A stretch of 64,000 bases of DNA from Vibrio renipiscarius (lineage in GTDB: Bacteria; Pseudomonadota; Gammaproteobacteria; Enterobacterales; Vibrionaceae): the NCBI RefSeq assembly GCF_000827885.1, contig NZ_JTKH01000006.1, positions 124,001 through 188,000 of the forward strand. The letters run 5' to 3'. Shown one piece after another: positions 19,616 through 29,532 of this stretch. The first letter of the stretch is position 1. Each line of letters starts with the position of its first letter. A program made the position numbers and the translations under genes. The notes beneath the pieces were generated by a model, which was not told the origin of the DNA, ran no database searches, and saw nothing but the letters and a program-made list of their open reading frames with translations.

Positions 19616-19643
19616 CTTGATTTTACATTTGTCACCCTCATGT
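19616..19643 (+). promoter_or_regulatory. Candidate heat-shock (sigma-32) promoter of htpG
   Basis: A CTTGATT element and CCCTCATGT, separated by 12 bases, resemble the sigma-32 consensus CTTGAAA and CCCCATNT. It lies about 80 bases upstream of htpG in the toxR-htpG divergent region. The -10-like part is imperfect. Confidence 0.5.
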
Positions 19644-19721
19644 TAATTAGCAATCATCAGATAATTTTCTTAGCTTACAACGAGCTAGAATCCTGATAAG
19701 TATAGATGTTATGGAGTAAAC

Positions 19722-21626
19722 ATGAGCGAAACAGCAACACAAAATAAAGAAACTCGTGGTTTTCAATCTGAAGTAAAACAGCTACTTCATTTAATGATCC
19801 ACTCTCTGTACTCAAACAAAGAGATCTTTTTACGTGAGTTGATTTCTAACGCGTCTGACGCGTCAGATAAACTGCGTTTTCAAGCGCTATCGAATGCAGA
19901 TTTATACCAAGGTGATGCTGACTTAAGCGTTAAACTGTCTTTCGATGAGCAAGCGAATACCCTGACGATTTCAGATAATGGTATTGGTATGAGCCGTGAA
20001 GATGTGATTGAACATCTGGGCACGATTGCAAAATCGGGTACGGCAGAGTTCTTCTCTAAATTGTCTGATGATCAAAGCAAAGACTCACAGCTTATCGGTC
20101 AATTTGGTGTGGGTTTCTATTCTGCATTTATTGTTGCTGATGCCGTGACTGTGCGCACTCGCGCGGCAGGCTTACCGGTTGAACAAGGCGTTCAATGGCA
20201 TTCTGCTGGTGAAGGCGATTACACCATTGAAGATGTACGTAAAGAAAGCCGCGGTACCGATATCGTTCTTCACATGCGTGAAGAAGGCAAAGAATTCCTA
20301 AATGAATGGCGTCTACGTGATGTCATTAGCAAATATTCTGATCACATCGGCATTCCTGTTGAAATGCAAACCGATGTTCGTGATGACGAAGGCAAAGAGA
20401 CTGGCGAGAAAAAGTGGGAGCAAGTCAATAAAGCTCAAGCACTTTGGACGCGCAATAAGTCTGAAATCTCCGAAGAAGAATACCAAGAGTTTTATAAGCA
20501 CGTTTCCCATGACTTTGCTGATCCACTGGTGTGGAGCCATAACCGTGTCGAAGGTAAGAACGATTACACCAGTTTGCTGTATATCCCAGCGAAAGCACCG
20601 TGGGACATGTTTAACCGCGATCATAAATCGGGTTTAAAACTGTATGTACAACGCGTGTTCATTATGGATGACGCAGAGCAATTTATGCCTTCGTACCTGC
20701 GTTTTATTCGCGGCTTAATTGATTCAAACGATTTACCATTGAATGTCTCGCGTGAAATTCTGCAAGACAATAAAGTGACTCAATCGCTGCGTAACGCGTG
20801 TACCAAACGTGTATTGACGATGCTTGAGCGCATGGCCAATAACGACAACGATAAGTACCTGTCTTTCTGGAAAGAATTTGGCCTAGTGCTAAAAGAAGGT
20901 CCAGCAGAAGACATGAGCAACAAAGAGAAAGTGGCCGGTTTGTTGCGTTTTGCTTCTACGGAAGTGGATTCAGAAGAACAAACGGTGGGTCTGGCCTCTT
21001 ACGTTGAGCGTATGAAAGAAGACCAAGATAAGATTTACTACCTAACGGCAGACAGTTACGCGGCGGCGAAAAACAGCCCGCACCTTGAGCAGTTTAAAGC
21101 CAAAGGTATCGAAGTTATCTTGATGTTCGACCGTATCGACGAGTGGTTGATGAACTACTTGACCGAATTTGATGGCAAACAATTCCAATCGATCACCAAA
21201 GCGGGCTTGGATCTGAGTAAATTTGAAGACGACGCTGAAAAAGAAAAACACAAAGCGGCGGAAGAAGAGTTTAAATCGGTTGTGGAACGCACGAAAGATT
21301 ACCTTGGTGAGCGCGTAAAAGAAGTTCGTACGACCTTCAAGTTGGCGACAACGCCGGCGGTGGTTGTGACGGATGATTTCGAGATGGGTACACAAATGGC
21401 GAAGCTGCTTGAAGCCGCAGGCCAAGCGGTACCAGAAGTGAAATACATTTTTGAAATTAACCCTGAGCACCCATTGGTGAAACAAATGGCGGATGAAACC
21501 GATGAGCAAGCCTTTGGTCGTTGGGTTGAAGTATTGCTTGGTCAAGCGATGCTGGCAGAGCGTGGTTCACTGCAAGACCCTTCGCAATTCTTAGGGGCAA
21601 TTAATAGCCTTTTGACTAAGGGTTAA
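19722..21626 (+). CDS. htpG: Molecular chaperone HtpG (Hsp90)
   Basis: A 634-residue cytoplasmic ATP-dependent chaperone. The GHKL ATPase motifs are in the N-terminal domain: the helix [25 protein letters not shown] near residue 88, and [11 protein letters not shown] near 127. The middle domain carries the conserved [10 protein letters not shown] (catalytic Arg loop), and the C-terminal dimerisation domain is complete. The length is normal for bacterial Hsp90. A sigma-32-like promoter lies upstream. Confidence 0.98.
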   Translation: MSETATQNKETRGFQSEVKQLLHLMIHSLYSNKEIFLRELISNASDASDKLRFQALSNADLYQGDADLSVKLSFDEQANTLTISDNGIGMSREDVIEHLGTIAKSGTAEFFSKLSDDQSKDSQLIGQFGVGFYSAFIVADAVTVRTRAAGLPVEQGVQWHSAGEGDYTIEDVRKESRGTDIVLHMREEGKEFLNEWRLRDVISKYSDHIGIPVEMQTDVRDDEGKETGEKKWEQVNKAQALWTRNKSEISEEEYQEFYKHVSHDFADPLVWSHNRVEGKNDYTSLLYIPAKAPWDMFNRDHKSGLKLYVQRVFIMDDAEQFMPSYLRFIRGLIDSNDLPLNVSREILQDNKVTQSLRNACTKRVLTMLERMANNDNDKYLSFWKEFGLVLKEGPAEDMSNKEKVAGLLRFASTEVDSEEQTVGLASYVERMKEDQDKIYYLTADSYAAAKNSPHLEQFKAKGIEVILMFDRIDEWLMNYLTEFDGKQFQSITKAGLDLSKFEDDAEKEKHKAAEEEFKSVVERTKDYLGERVKEVRTTFKLATTPAVVVTDDFEMGTQMAKLLEAAGQAVPEVKYIFEINPEHPLVKQMADETDEQAFGRWVEVLLGQAMLAERGSLQDPSQFLGAINSLLTKG

Positions 21627-21640
21627 TAGCCTTATAAAAC

Positions 21641-21669
21641 CAAAAAGCTCGCATTGTGCGGGCTTTTTG
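21641..21669 (+). terminator. Terminator after htpG
   Basis: A stem of about 11 pairs (AAAAGCTCGCA/TGCGGGCTTTT, one G-U pair) with a three-base loop and a T-run, about 15 bases after the stop. Confidence 0.85.
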
Positions 21670-21860
21670 TTTGAACATCAGAGATAAAGGGTAAAACGTG
21701 CCCTAGTTATGCTGAGCACGTGAGCCAATAACGTGGCTTAACATTCTTTAGTCTTATTAGAGTCGTGCTGTCTATAAAATATGGTAGACTCAGACACTTG
21801 AATGTGAGTCTTAAGGCGAGTGCTTCACTCGTCAAAACACAATACACAGTTTAGTGGGTA

Positions 21861-21956
21861 TATACCGAAACTTACCGCTCGCATTTGTGGTGTCTGCTTA
21901 ATCAAGATTGAGTAAATTCAGCATTTGTTCGGCATCTGATGGTGAGCTTCGGTATA
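21861..21956 (+). repeat. Widely spaced inverted repeat upstream of adk
   Basis: Arms at 21861-21876 (TATACCGAAACTTACC) and 21941-21956 (GGTGAGCTTCGGTATA) pair at 14 of 16 positions, with two G-U-compatible mismatches. The spacer is 64 bases. It fills the second half of the 357-base gap between htpG and adk and ends 27 bases before the adk start. It could be a small dispersed repeat element or a structured adk leader. The rest of the gap shows no gene. Confidence 0.6.
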
Positions 21957-21980
21957 AATTTCTAATATTAAAGAGGATAA

Positions 21981-22628
<648 letters not shown>

Positions 22629-22656
22629 TTCTCACTAAGAGAAAATATTGCTATAG

Positions 22657-22685
22657 TAAAGGCGGCCTAATGGTCGCCTTTTTAT
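22657..22685 (+). terminator. Terminator after adk
   Basis: Arms AAAGGCGGCC and GGTCGCCTTT around a four-base loop, followed by a T-rich tail. It lies about 30 bases after the adk stop. Confidence 0.8.
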
Positions 22686-22775
22686 TTGTGCTTTTAAATG
22701 CTTAAGTCTGCTGCTCGCTTGATCGCTTCGCTGTCGAGTGCGTAATTACATATTTCCAACTGTCGATAGGATGCC

Positions 22776-23729
22776 ATGAACAAGAAGAACAAACAGGGTG
22801 TATTACTGGTTAATCTTGGCACGCCAGATGAACCTTCCGTGCCTGCGGTAAAACGTTTTTTAAGTCAGTTTCTGCATGATAAGCGAGTCGTCGATATGAC
22901 CCGCTGGTTATGGTGTCCGTTACTTCATGGCGTTATTTTACCCATTCGCGCGCCCAAAGTTGCCAAATTGTATCAGTCAGTTTGGATGGGTGAAGGCTCA
23001 CCATTAATGGTGCATTCTCAGCGACAAGCGGACAAGTTAGCACAGGCACTTGATATTCCGGTTGCATTAGCAATGACTTATGGCAACCCAAGTTTACTGT
23101 CGGGTTTTCAAGCGTTGATGGAGCAAGGCGTCGATGAGGTCATTGTATTGCCGTTGTATCCGCAATATTCGGCGACCACGACCGCCGCGGTTTCCGATGG
23201 TTTGACGTTGGCCTTCAAGAAAATGGCGGTTATTCCCAGCTACCGTTTGATTCGTGATTATCACCAGCACCCACTATATATCAAAGCGCTCGCCGACAGC
23301 GTACGTCGCTCATGGCAAGAAAAAGGGCAATCTGATTATTTGCTGTGTTCCTATCATGGTATCCCTCAGCGTTTTGCTGATAATGGGGATATCTACCCAT
23401 TACATTGCCAGAAAACCACTCAGTTGTTGCAGCTAGAGTTGGGATTAAGCGATGAACAAATTGGCATGACGTATCAATCCCGATTTGGGCGTGAAGAGTG
23501 GTTACAGCCTTATACGGACAAAACACTCGAAGCACTACCGAATAAAGGGATTAAATCCATTGATGTGATGACACCTGCGTTTGCTTCGGATTGCTTAGAG
23601 ACATTGGAAGAGATCTCAGTGGAGTGCCAAGCGCTATTTAAAGAACATGGTGGTGAGGTCTTTAACTTTATCCCATGCTTGAACGACGATGATCGTCATA
23701 TTGAAATGATGGTAGAGTTAATTAAGTAG
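22776..23729 (+). CDS. hemH: Ferrochelatase
   Basis: A 317-residue enzyme that inserts Fe2+ into protoporphyrin IX, the last step of heme synthesis, at the inner face of the membrane. The active-site histidine is in [14 protein letters not shown] (about residue 194). The conserved C-terminal segment [14 protein letters not shown] carries the catalytic glutamate. The start [18 protein letters not shown] is the family N-terminus. adk-hemH adjacency is common in gamma-proteobacteria. Confidence 0.97.
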   Translation: MNKKNKQGVLLVNLGTPDEPSVPAVKRFLSQFLHDKRVVDMTRWLWCPLLHGVILPIRAPKVAKLYQSVWMGEGSPLMVHSQRQADKLAQALDIPVALAMTYGNPSLLSGFQALMEQGVDEVIVLPLYPQYSATTTAAVSDGLTLAFKKMAVIPSYRLIRDYHQHPLYIKALADSVRRSWQEKGQSDYLLCSYHGIPQRFADNGDIYPLHCQKTTQLLQLELGLSDEQIGMTYQSRFGREEWLQPYTDKTLEALPNKGIKSIDVMTPAFASDCLETLEEISVECQALFKEHGGEVFNFIPCLNDDDRHIEMMVELIK

Positions 23730-23743
23730 CGGACGAGAACAAT

Positions 23744-23772
23744 AAAGCCCAGCAATGCTGGGCTTTGTTTTG
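23744..23772. terminator. Terminator between hemH and the copper genes
   Basis: A perfect ten-pair stem (AAAGCCCAGC/GCTGGGCTTT) with loop AAT and T-rich flank. It lies between convergent units and can serve both. Confidence 0.8.
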
Positions 23773-23800
23773 TCGAGTGACAGGTAAACGCTAGAGAATA

Positions 23801-24244
23801 TTAGCGATTACCTTGATACGTTTTGTATTCGAATACTTGACCACGCTCGTTATACGCGTAGACGGCATAGGAATCTTTTTCATTGCCATATTCCATACCC
23901 GGAGAACCCATCGGCATTCCCGGAACGGCCAGACCTTTGGCATTTTTCGGTGGGTTAGCGAGGAAGGCTTTAATATCATCCGCTGGGATGTGTCCTTCAA
24001 AGACATAACCACCAATCTCTGCGGTGTGACAAGACGCCAGCTTTGGCGCGAGGCCAAGATCTTGTTTGACCTTATTCATGTCGTCATGCAGTTTTTCTTT
24101 CACGGTAAAACCTGCCTCTTCCATGTGCTTGGTCCATTCTGTACAGCACCCACAATAAGGTGATTTGTGGTTAATGACATCTGTGGCCCAGGCGGCTGCA
24201 GGGCTCGCCAAAAGTAGTGCTAAAGAAAGTGTTTTAATGGTCAT
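23801..24244 (-). CDS. DUF411 periplasmic copper-binding protein
   Basis: A 147-residue protein with a Sec signal peptide (residues 1-20, cut probably after AWA) and a DUF411 domain. The probable metal ligands are the cluster SPYCGCCTEW (three cysteines), LASCHTAE, and methionine-rich GMPMGSPGMEYG. DUF411 proteins are related to CzcE-type copper proteins and occur near copper exporters. It starts 8 bases after the copA stop, so it belongs to the same CueR-type transcription unit. A role in binding copper that reaches the periplasm is inferred. Confidence 0.87.
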   Translation of the reverse strand: MTIKTLSLALLLASPAAAWATDVINHKSPYCGCCTEWTKHMEEAGFTVKEKLHDDMNKVKQDLGLAPKLASCHTAEIGGYVFEGHIPADDIKAFLANPPKNAKGLAVPGMPMGSPGMEYGNEKDSYAVYAYNERGQVFEYKTYQGNR

Positions 24245-24252
24245 AGTTGCCT

Positions 24253-26964
24253 CTAATAACGATTCGTCGTTTTGAATAATCTTAATCTGTTTGCGTTACT
24301 GACCACTGTGATAGAAGAAAGGGCCATGGCCGCTCCCGCTACGACAGGGTTAAGTAAAAAACCAAATGCTGGGTATAAAATGCCCGCAGCAATCGGAATA
24401 CCTAGAGAGTTGTAGATAAATGCTCCAAATAAATTTTGTTGCATGTTTTTCATCGTCGCTTTTGATAGCTCAATAGCATTTACGACGGCCAAAGGTGAAG
24501 AGTGCAATAGCGTCATTTGCGCACTTTCAATGGCGACATCACTGCCGCTGCCCATCGCAATACCGACATCAGCCAACGCCAGAGCGGGGGCATCATTCAC
24601 GCCATCTCCGACCATCGCGACGTTGCGACCTTGCCCTTTTAATTGGGCGATGTAATGCGCTTTTTCATCGGGTAAAACTTGTGCCACAATAGTACTGATA
24701 CCAATTTGTTTTGCAATCGAACTTGCCACTGTGTGGTTATCGCCGGTTAACATGATGGGCTCAATATTCATGGCTTTTAAGGCTGAAATTGCGATTGCCG
24801 CATCTGGTTTTATTGGATCCGCAATGGCGATCACGGCTCGTGCAATACCAGAAACGGTCAGGACGACAGGGGTCCATACGCGCCGTTCACACTCTGCGAG
24901 AGCGGTATCAAAGTGTCTTAAGTCAATATTGGTTTGTTGGGCATGTGGCAGAGAGATCACTGCAATGGGTTGATTGTCCCATAATCCGCTCACCCCTTTT
25001 CCTCGCAAATTCAGGAAGTCATCAACCTCTTTGAGAACGATATCTTGCTGCTTGGCTTGAGTGACGATCGCTTTTGCAAGCGGATGTTCGGAGTGCTGCT
25101 CTAGGCTGGCCGCAATTTGTAGCCAATGATCTTGTTTTTCGATATCACAAAACAGGTGTTCAACACTTGGCGCGCCTTGCGTTAATGTGCCCGTTTTGTC
25201 AAAAACGACGCAATCTACTTTGCTTGCAGATTGCAATACATCGGCATCGCGAATCAAAATGCCCATCTCGGCTGCTTTACCAATTCCTACGGTGACAGAC
25301 AGTGGCGTCGCAAGGCCAAGTGCGCAAGGGCACGCAATAATGAGTACCGTGGTCGCGACAATCAGCATGTAACTGGCTTTCGGATCGGGGCCAATAAAAT
25401 ACCAGAGCAATGCAGACAGTATCGCTATCGCCACAACAACAGGCACAAAGACCGCAGAAATTTGATCGGCCAATTTAGCAATAGCAGGCTTGCTGCTTTG
25501 TGCTTGGCGAACCAAACCAATGATACGTGCGAGCATCGTGTCGCTGCCCACGCTGGTGGCTTGAATAATGATACTGCCATCTTGATTGAGCGTTCCTGCC
25601 GATACTGGGCTGTCGATTTGTTTATCGACAGGCATCGGTTCCCCCGTCAGCATCGACTCATCGATATAGGAATGGCCACGAATGACCGTCCCATCGACTG
25701 GGATTTTTTCACCGGGCTTTATGCGTAATGCCATGCCTTCAATGATGGCCTCGACAGCGATGGACTGATCGCCTTGTGGGGTGACTAATGTTGCATGCTT
25801 CGGCTGGAGATCGATCAGCGCTTGCAATGATTGTGTTGTGCGAGCTTTGGCTTTGGCTTCGATATAGTGACCCAAAGAAATCAGGCCAATGATCATCGCA
25901 CTGGCTTCAAAATACACATGGCGAGAGGCCTCTGGAAACCAGGTCGGAAAAAGAACGATCAATATTGAGAAGATCCACGCCGATCCCGTACCGAGTGCGA
26001 CTAGCGTATCCATGGTTGCACGGCGATGTGTCAATGCAAGCCAAGCGTTAGTGAAAAAACTGCGCCCAGCGGTGGCCAATAGCCATAAGCATAGAAGGCC
26101 CACGGCACCCCAAGCCCATTGATCCGTCGTATTGCGGATCATCATATTGCCGCCAAACACCCCCCAAGCCATTAATGGTGCGCCAATCGCTAATCCCACC
26201 CAAGCACTGTGTTTATGATGCGCTTGTATTTGGCGTAACTGCTGGGCTTGTTTCTCTTGTTGTGTCTTAGGATCGTCAATAATTTGCGCTTGGTAGCCAC
26301 TTTTCGCGACGGCTGTAATCAGAGCATCATTGTTAAAGTGTGCACTGCTTGTAAAAACCAATGCACTTTGTTCCGCTAAATTGATTTGCGCTCTATTAAC
26401 CCCGTCGACAGACATTAAGGCTTTTTCGACCGAAGACACGCAACTAGCACAAGTCATTCCGGTAATGAGCAGGTTGATTGTTCGTTCGGTGCTTGCCGCA
26501 GGCGCTTGGTCGGAAGGCGATCGTTGTGGCGTGGCAGTTTCTGTCGTTATCGAAGGTTGCGAAAGAGAGAGCGCAGAGCTGGATGCAGAGACAGATTGAT
26601 AGCCTATTTCTGCGACTAACTGATTAATGGATTCGTCAGATAGCGTGGTCATTACGCTAAGCGTTGTCGTGGTGACCTCTAATTGGGCAATGTATGGCGA
26701 CCGCTTTAAATGCTCGACCAATTTCTGTACGCAACGTTCGCAGCTCAGGCCAGTCAGTGAAAACTGTTTATGGATATCGGCTTGATAACCCAAATCTTCT
26801 ATTTGCTCGATTATGGCGCTCAGCGTGGCTGACGTTTCTAGCGTAATAGACGTGGGGGAGAGCGATTGTATTGACAGATCGAACTGCTGTTTAAGGCGTT
26901 TTTCTACCTTACCGGCACAGCCCATACAATTTAGCCCTTGAAGTGGAATCTCAAACTGGTGCAT
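24253..26964 (-). CDS. copA: Copper-exporting P1B-type ATPase CopA
   Basis: A 903-residue Cu(I) pump of the inner membrane. The N-terminus holds three heavy-metal-associated domains: GLNCMGC near residue 12, GLSCERC near 73, and GMTCASC near 170. A serine- and proline-rich linker separates the second and third. Next come the membrane helices, the translocation motif ACPCALGLATP, the phosphorylated DKTGTLTQG, the HP motif SEHPLAKAI, and GDGVNDAPAL. I chose ATG 26964 rather than the GTG directly before it; GAGGG lies a few bases upstream. The CueR-type promoter at about 27000-27030 drives it. Confidence 0.96.
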   Translation of the reverse strand: MHQFEIPLQGLNCMGCAGKVEKRLKQQFDLSIQSLSPTSITLETSATLSAIIEQIEDLGYQADIHKQFSLTGLSCERCVQKLVEHLKRSPYIAQLEVTTTTLSVMTTLSDESINQLVAEIGYQSVSASSSALSLSQPSITTETATPQRSPSDQAPAASTERTINLLITGMTCASCVSSVEKALMSVDGVNRAQINLAEQSALVFTSSAHFNNDALITAVAKSGYQAQIIDDPKTQQEKQAQQLRQIQAHHKHSAWVGLAIGAPLMAWGVFGGNMMIRNTTDQWAWGAVGLLCLWLLATAGRSFFTNAWLALTHRRATMDTLVALGTGSAWIFSILIVLFPTWFPEASRHVYFEASAMIIGLISLGHYIEAKAKARTTQSLQALIDLQPKHATLVTPQGDQSIAVEAIIEGMALRIKPGEKIPVDGTVIRGHSYIDESMLTGEPMPVDKQIDSPVSAGTLNQDGSIIIQATSVGSDTMLARIIGLVRQAQSSKPAIAKLADQISAVFVPVVVAIAILSALLWYFIGPDPKASYMLIVATTVLIIACPCALGLATPLSVTVGIGKAAEMGILIRDADVLQSASKVDCVVFDKTGTLTQGAPSVEHLFCDIEKQDHWLQIAASLEQHSEHPLAKAIVTQAKQQDIVLKEVDDFLNLRGKGVSGLWDNQPIAVISLPHAQQTNIDLRHFDTALAECERRVWTPVVLTVSGIARAVIAIADPIKPDAAIAISALKAMNIEPIMLTGDNHTVASSIAKQIGISTIVAQVLPDEKAHYIAQLKGQGRNVAMVGDGVNDAPALALADVGIAMGSGSDVAIESAQMTLLHSSPLAVVNAIELSKATMKNMQQNLFGAFIYNSLGIPIAAGILYPAFGFLLNPVVAGAAMALSSITVVSNANRLRLFKTTNRY

Positions 26965-26999
26965 CACTTGCCCTCAACCTAAAACGGTAACTGTGTTGG

Positions 27000-27030
27000 A
27001 GCATAAACCTTTCCTCAAGGGGAAGGTCAA
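27000..27030 (-). promoter_or_regulatory. CueR-type copper-responsive promoter of copA
   Basis: On the minus strand, a -35 TTGACC (27025-27030) and a -10 TATGCT (27000-27005) are separated by 19 bases. That long spacer is the hallmark of MerR-family promoters. The spacer contains a near-perfect dyad at 27007-27027 (ACCTTCCC and GGAAAGGT arms around CTTGA), very close to the E. coli copA CueR site. It lies about 35 bases upstream of copA. No cueR gene is in the window. Confidence 0.9.
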
Positions 27031-27444
27031 GGCAGAAATTCAACTTTTTGATTTTGAGAGCACGATTTAATCAAGGTGGGGGCGGAGGATTCTCTTGCGA
27101 GTCATATCAAGGTTTCGTCAATGGAGTTCTAAAGCAACGTGAATCGTTCAAAATTCGTTGCGAGTGGGTTAACAAGAGAGGTTGAATTGAATGTGTTATA
27201 AGCAAAAAACAATAAAAAACGCTATTTTATATCTTTGGTGGCGTCGGATAATTAATTGTTTTTTAAGTATTTATATTTAATTTTGTTTTCTGGTTTTGAA
27301 CTGGATCAGGTTCCAGTTTGGATTTTTTTTTGCGATTTAAAAATTTTGTCATATTTGCCCCGTCCACAAATTATTTCCGAATTCTAACCATGTCCTAGTG
27401 AGTGCATTTGGAAATGGAAAAACTAAAAAATATAGGGGTTAAAC
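27031..27444 (+). other. Non-coding leader upstream of the second porin gene
   Basis: About 410 AT-rich bases without a gene. A hairpin (AACTGGA 27299-27305 with TCCAGTT 27312-27318) is followed by a run of T residues and may be a terminator, attenuator or operator. The porin start has a ribosome site, AGGGGT, at 27433-27438. I see no confident promoter hexamers. Confidence 0.5.
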
Positions 27445-28584
27445 ATGTCTTATCTAAAGAAAAGCTTATTAGCGACGGCCATCACCGGCATGATGTTCAG
27501 TGGTTCTGCATTTGCCGATGGTGCAGACAGTGATGCTGCGGAAAAGTTTTTAACGCAAGATTCATTCTCATATGAGGTGTACGGTATTATCGCGATGCAG
27601 GCCGCGTTTCGCGATTACGACTCCGGTAATTCAGTCACGGATGACAAACTCGGTGGCTCACAATTAAACAATGAGTCTCGTATTGGCTTTCGTGGGAAGA
27701 AGCAATTTGCCAACTTAGATTCGACGTTCATTTGGCAAATCGAAGGAGGGTATGTTGACCCAAGCTTTGGCGGAGAAGGCGCTGGTCTTGGTGAGCGTGA
27801 CACATTCGTTGGTTTTGAAAGTGATTCGTGGGGAATGGTTCGACTTGGTCGTGTCTTAACGCCGATGTATGAATTGGTTGATTGGCCAGCCTCAAACCCA
27901 GGCCTTGGCGATGTGTATGACTGGGGCGGCGCCATCGGTGGCGCTAAGTATCAAGATCGTCAATCCAATACAGTGCGTTGGGACTCTCCAATATTTGCCG
28001 ACAAATTTTCTATCGACGCGGCTGTGGGTGCAGGTGATGAAGCCGGCTTAGGTGAGGGCGATGATTACTGGGGGGGTATTGCGGCTCACTATAAACTGGG
28101 TCCATTGCAGTTTGATGCCGCCTATGAAGGAAACCGTAATATTGAATCAGAGGGCCAAACTTGGGAAAACAATACTTACCTCGTGGGGGTACAAGGTTGG
28201 TTTGATAACGGCGTTTCCTTTTTTGCCCAATACAAGTACATGGAAGCAGATGCCAGCAACGGCGTTAATGAGAAACAAGATTCTATGTCTGCGGGTTTGA
28301 TGTACACCACCGGTGACTGGCAGTACAAATTGGGTTATGCGGCGAATTTCGATCTTGAGCGTGATGGAAAGACCATTGATAACACCTCCGATGATGTGTT
28401 GTCTGCACAGGTGATGTACTTCGTTGATCCTTCAGCAGTCATTTATGTTCGAGCGCGCACCCTAGACTTTGGTGATGGCGCGACGTTTGTTGACGGCTCG
28501 TTAGATGATAACGGCAATGCGAATGCTCGTTGGAAATCAGCGGATTATGATGAGTTCTCTGTCGGTATTGAATACTACTTCTAA
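27445..28584 (+). CDS. Outer-membrane general porin (second copy)
   Basis: A 379-residue beta-barrel porin with a signal peptide (residues 1-24, cut after AFA). It has a GxxSWGMVRLGR-type motif and the same VDWPASNPGLGDVYDW segment as the porin at 6571-7680. The C-terminus ends GIEYYF, with the terminal phenylalanine needed for outer-membrane assembly. The mature N-terminus is acidic (DGADSDAAEKF). The two porins are clearly paralogous but divergent, so this is not a recent duplication. A structured spacer and a DUF2057 gene follow. In Vibrio such porins are typical ToxR targets. Confidence 0.9.
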   Translation: MSYLKKSLLATAITGMMFSGSAFADGADSDAAEKFLTQDSFSYEVYGIIAMQAAFRDYDSGNSVTDDKLGGSQLNNESRIGFRGKKQFANLDSTFIWQIEGGYVDPSFGGEGAGLGERDTFVGFESDSWGMVRLGRVLTPMYELVDWPASNPGLGDVYDWGGAIGGAKYQDRQSNTVRWDSPIFADKFSIDAAVGAGDEAGLGEGDDYWGGIAAHYKLGPLQFDAAYEGNRNIESEGQTWENNTYLVGVQGWFDNGVSFFAQYKYMEADASNGVNEKQDSMSAGLMYTTGDWQYKLGYAANFDLERDGKTIDNTSDDVLSAQVMYFVDPSAVIYVRARTLDFGDGATFVDGSLDDNGNANARWKSADYDEFSVGIEYYF

Positions 28585-28632
28585 CACGACGGAAATATAA
28601 AGGGCGAACTTCACCTTTTACTTCTCTCTGTT

Positions 28633-28684
28633 CAACGTGAGGTTGCAGCAATGCTGCTGACTGGCAATCTGCAACGCCACGTTG
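28633..28684 (+). other. Nested inverted repeats between the second porin and its DUF2057 gene
   Basis: Outer arms CAACGTG (28633-28639) and CACGTTG (28678-28684), and inner arms GTTGCAG (28642-28648) and CTGCAAC (28669-28675), form a two-tier stem with two-base internal loops. There is no T-run. It occupies the position of the terminator in the first porin-DUF2057 pair, and may lower or stabilise downstream transcription. Confidence 0.6.
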
Positions 28685-28728
28685 ATTGGGCATAAAGTCG
28701 GACTTTGAACGCGACAAATGAGATGACC

Positions 28729-29325
28729 ATGATGAAAAAAATTATCACTATTCTGGGCTTGTGCACCCTAATGTCAGCGCCTGTATTGGCAGCCCAAATC
28801 ACGCTCCAATCTGAATTGGTTCCTCGTGTCCTCAATGGTGAGGAGATCTACCCCGCCCAAATTTCAGCGCAAAATACGATTGAAATAGACAATGGGGAGA
28901 ATCAACTGGCGATGACGGTTGGGCAAATTGTATTTGAAGATGGTAAGCGTCGAAAGTTTGATTCTCAGCTGCTGTTGTTGACGTTCGATGCGCAAGAGCA
29001 CGCGAAATTAGCCTTAACATACGACAAATTTCGCACCATTGAAGAAGCAAAAGCATTTGAGAAAAATCCGGTCGTAGCGCTTACCGATGAGAATGGCAAT
29101 AAGGTGAGCTTTTCGATGGTCCAGCTAAATAAAGGTGGCCTTCAAGGTTTTCGTGACTACCAACGTGAGGTGGCCGACTACCGTCAGGCGGTCAATAAAG
29201 AGGTGATGCAAAAACGTATTGTGGATTCGCCGGTTGTCACCCAAACGCTCAAAACATCCTTTAATGAATTGAGCCGCGAGGATCAACAAGCGTTCATGCA
29301 ATGGGCGATGAGCAATTTAAAATAG
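28729..29325 (+). CDS. DUF2057 (UPF0319, YccT-like) secreted protein, short form
   Basis: A 198-residue periplasmic protein with a signal peptide (MMKKIITILGLCTLMSAPVLA) and a DUF2057 domain (VLNGEEIYPAQ, IDNGENQLAMTVGQ, RRKFDSQLLLLTFD). It is a paralogue of the 256-residue protein at 7766-8536 and likewise follows a porin. I chose ATG 28729 because GAG lies six bases upstream and the signal peptide then starts properly. A longer frame from TTG 28705 would add a polar extension. Function is unknown apart from the YccT/CsgI analogy. Confidence 0.84.
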   Translation: MMKKIITILGLCTLMSAPVLAAQITLQSELVPRVLNGEEIYPAQISAQNTIEIDNGENQLAMTVGQIVFEDGKRRKFDSQLLLLTFDAQEHAKLALTYDKFRTIEEAKAFEKNPVVALTDENGNKVSFSMVQLNKGGLQGFRDYQREVADYRQAVNKEVMQKRIVDSPVVTQTLKTSFNELSREDQQAFMQWAMSNLK

Positions 29326-29346
29326 TGGCCATAATGATTGATTTTT

Positions 29347-29383
29347 AAAGGGATGAAAACGGAGATGCGTTTCATCCCTTTTT
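29347..29383 (+). terminator. Terminator after the short DUF2057 gene
   Basis: A 12-pair stem (AAAGGGATGAAA/TTTCATCCCTTT) with an 11-base loop and a T-run. Confidence 0.82.
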
Positions 29384-29532
29384 GCCATCTAAGGTGTATA
29401 GAAGGCTTTATCGGTGAAATGTAATACAAAGATTGTAGAATTGGCTTACGATGATAAAATGTCGCCACTTTTTATCCTTGATATAATAACGAGAGATAGC
29501 TTTCTCGTGGTATTTACCCCTAAGGAATTCAA

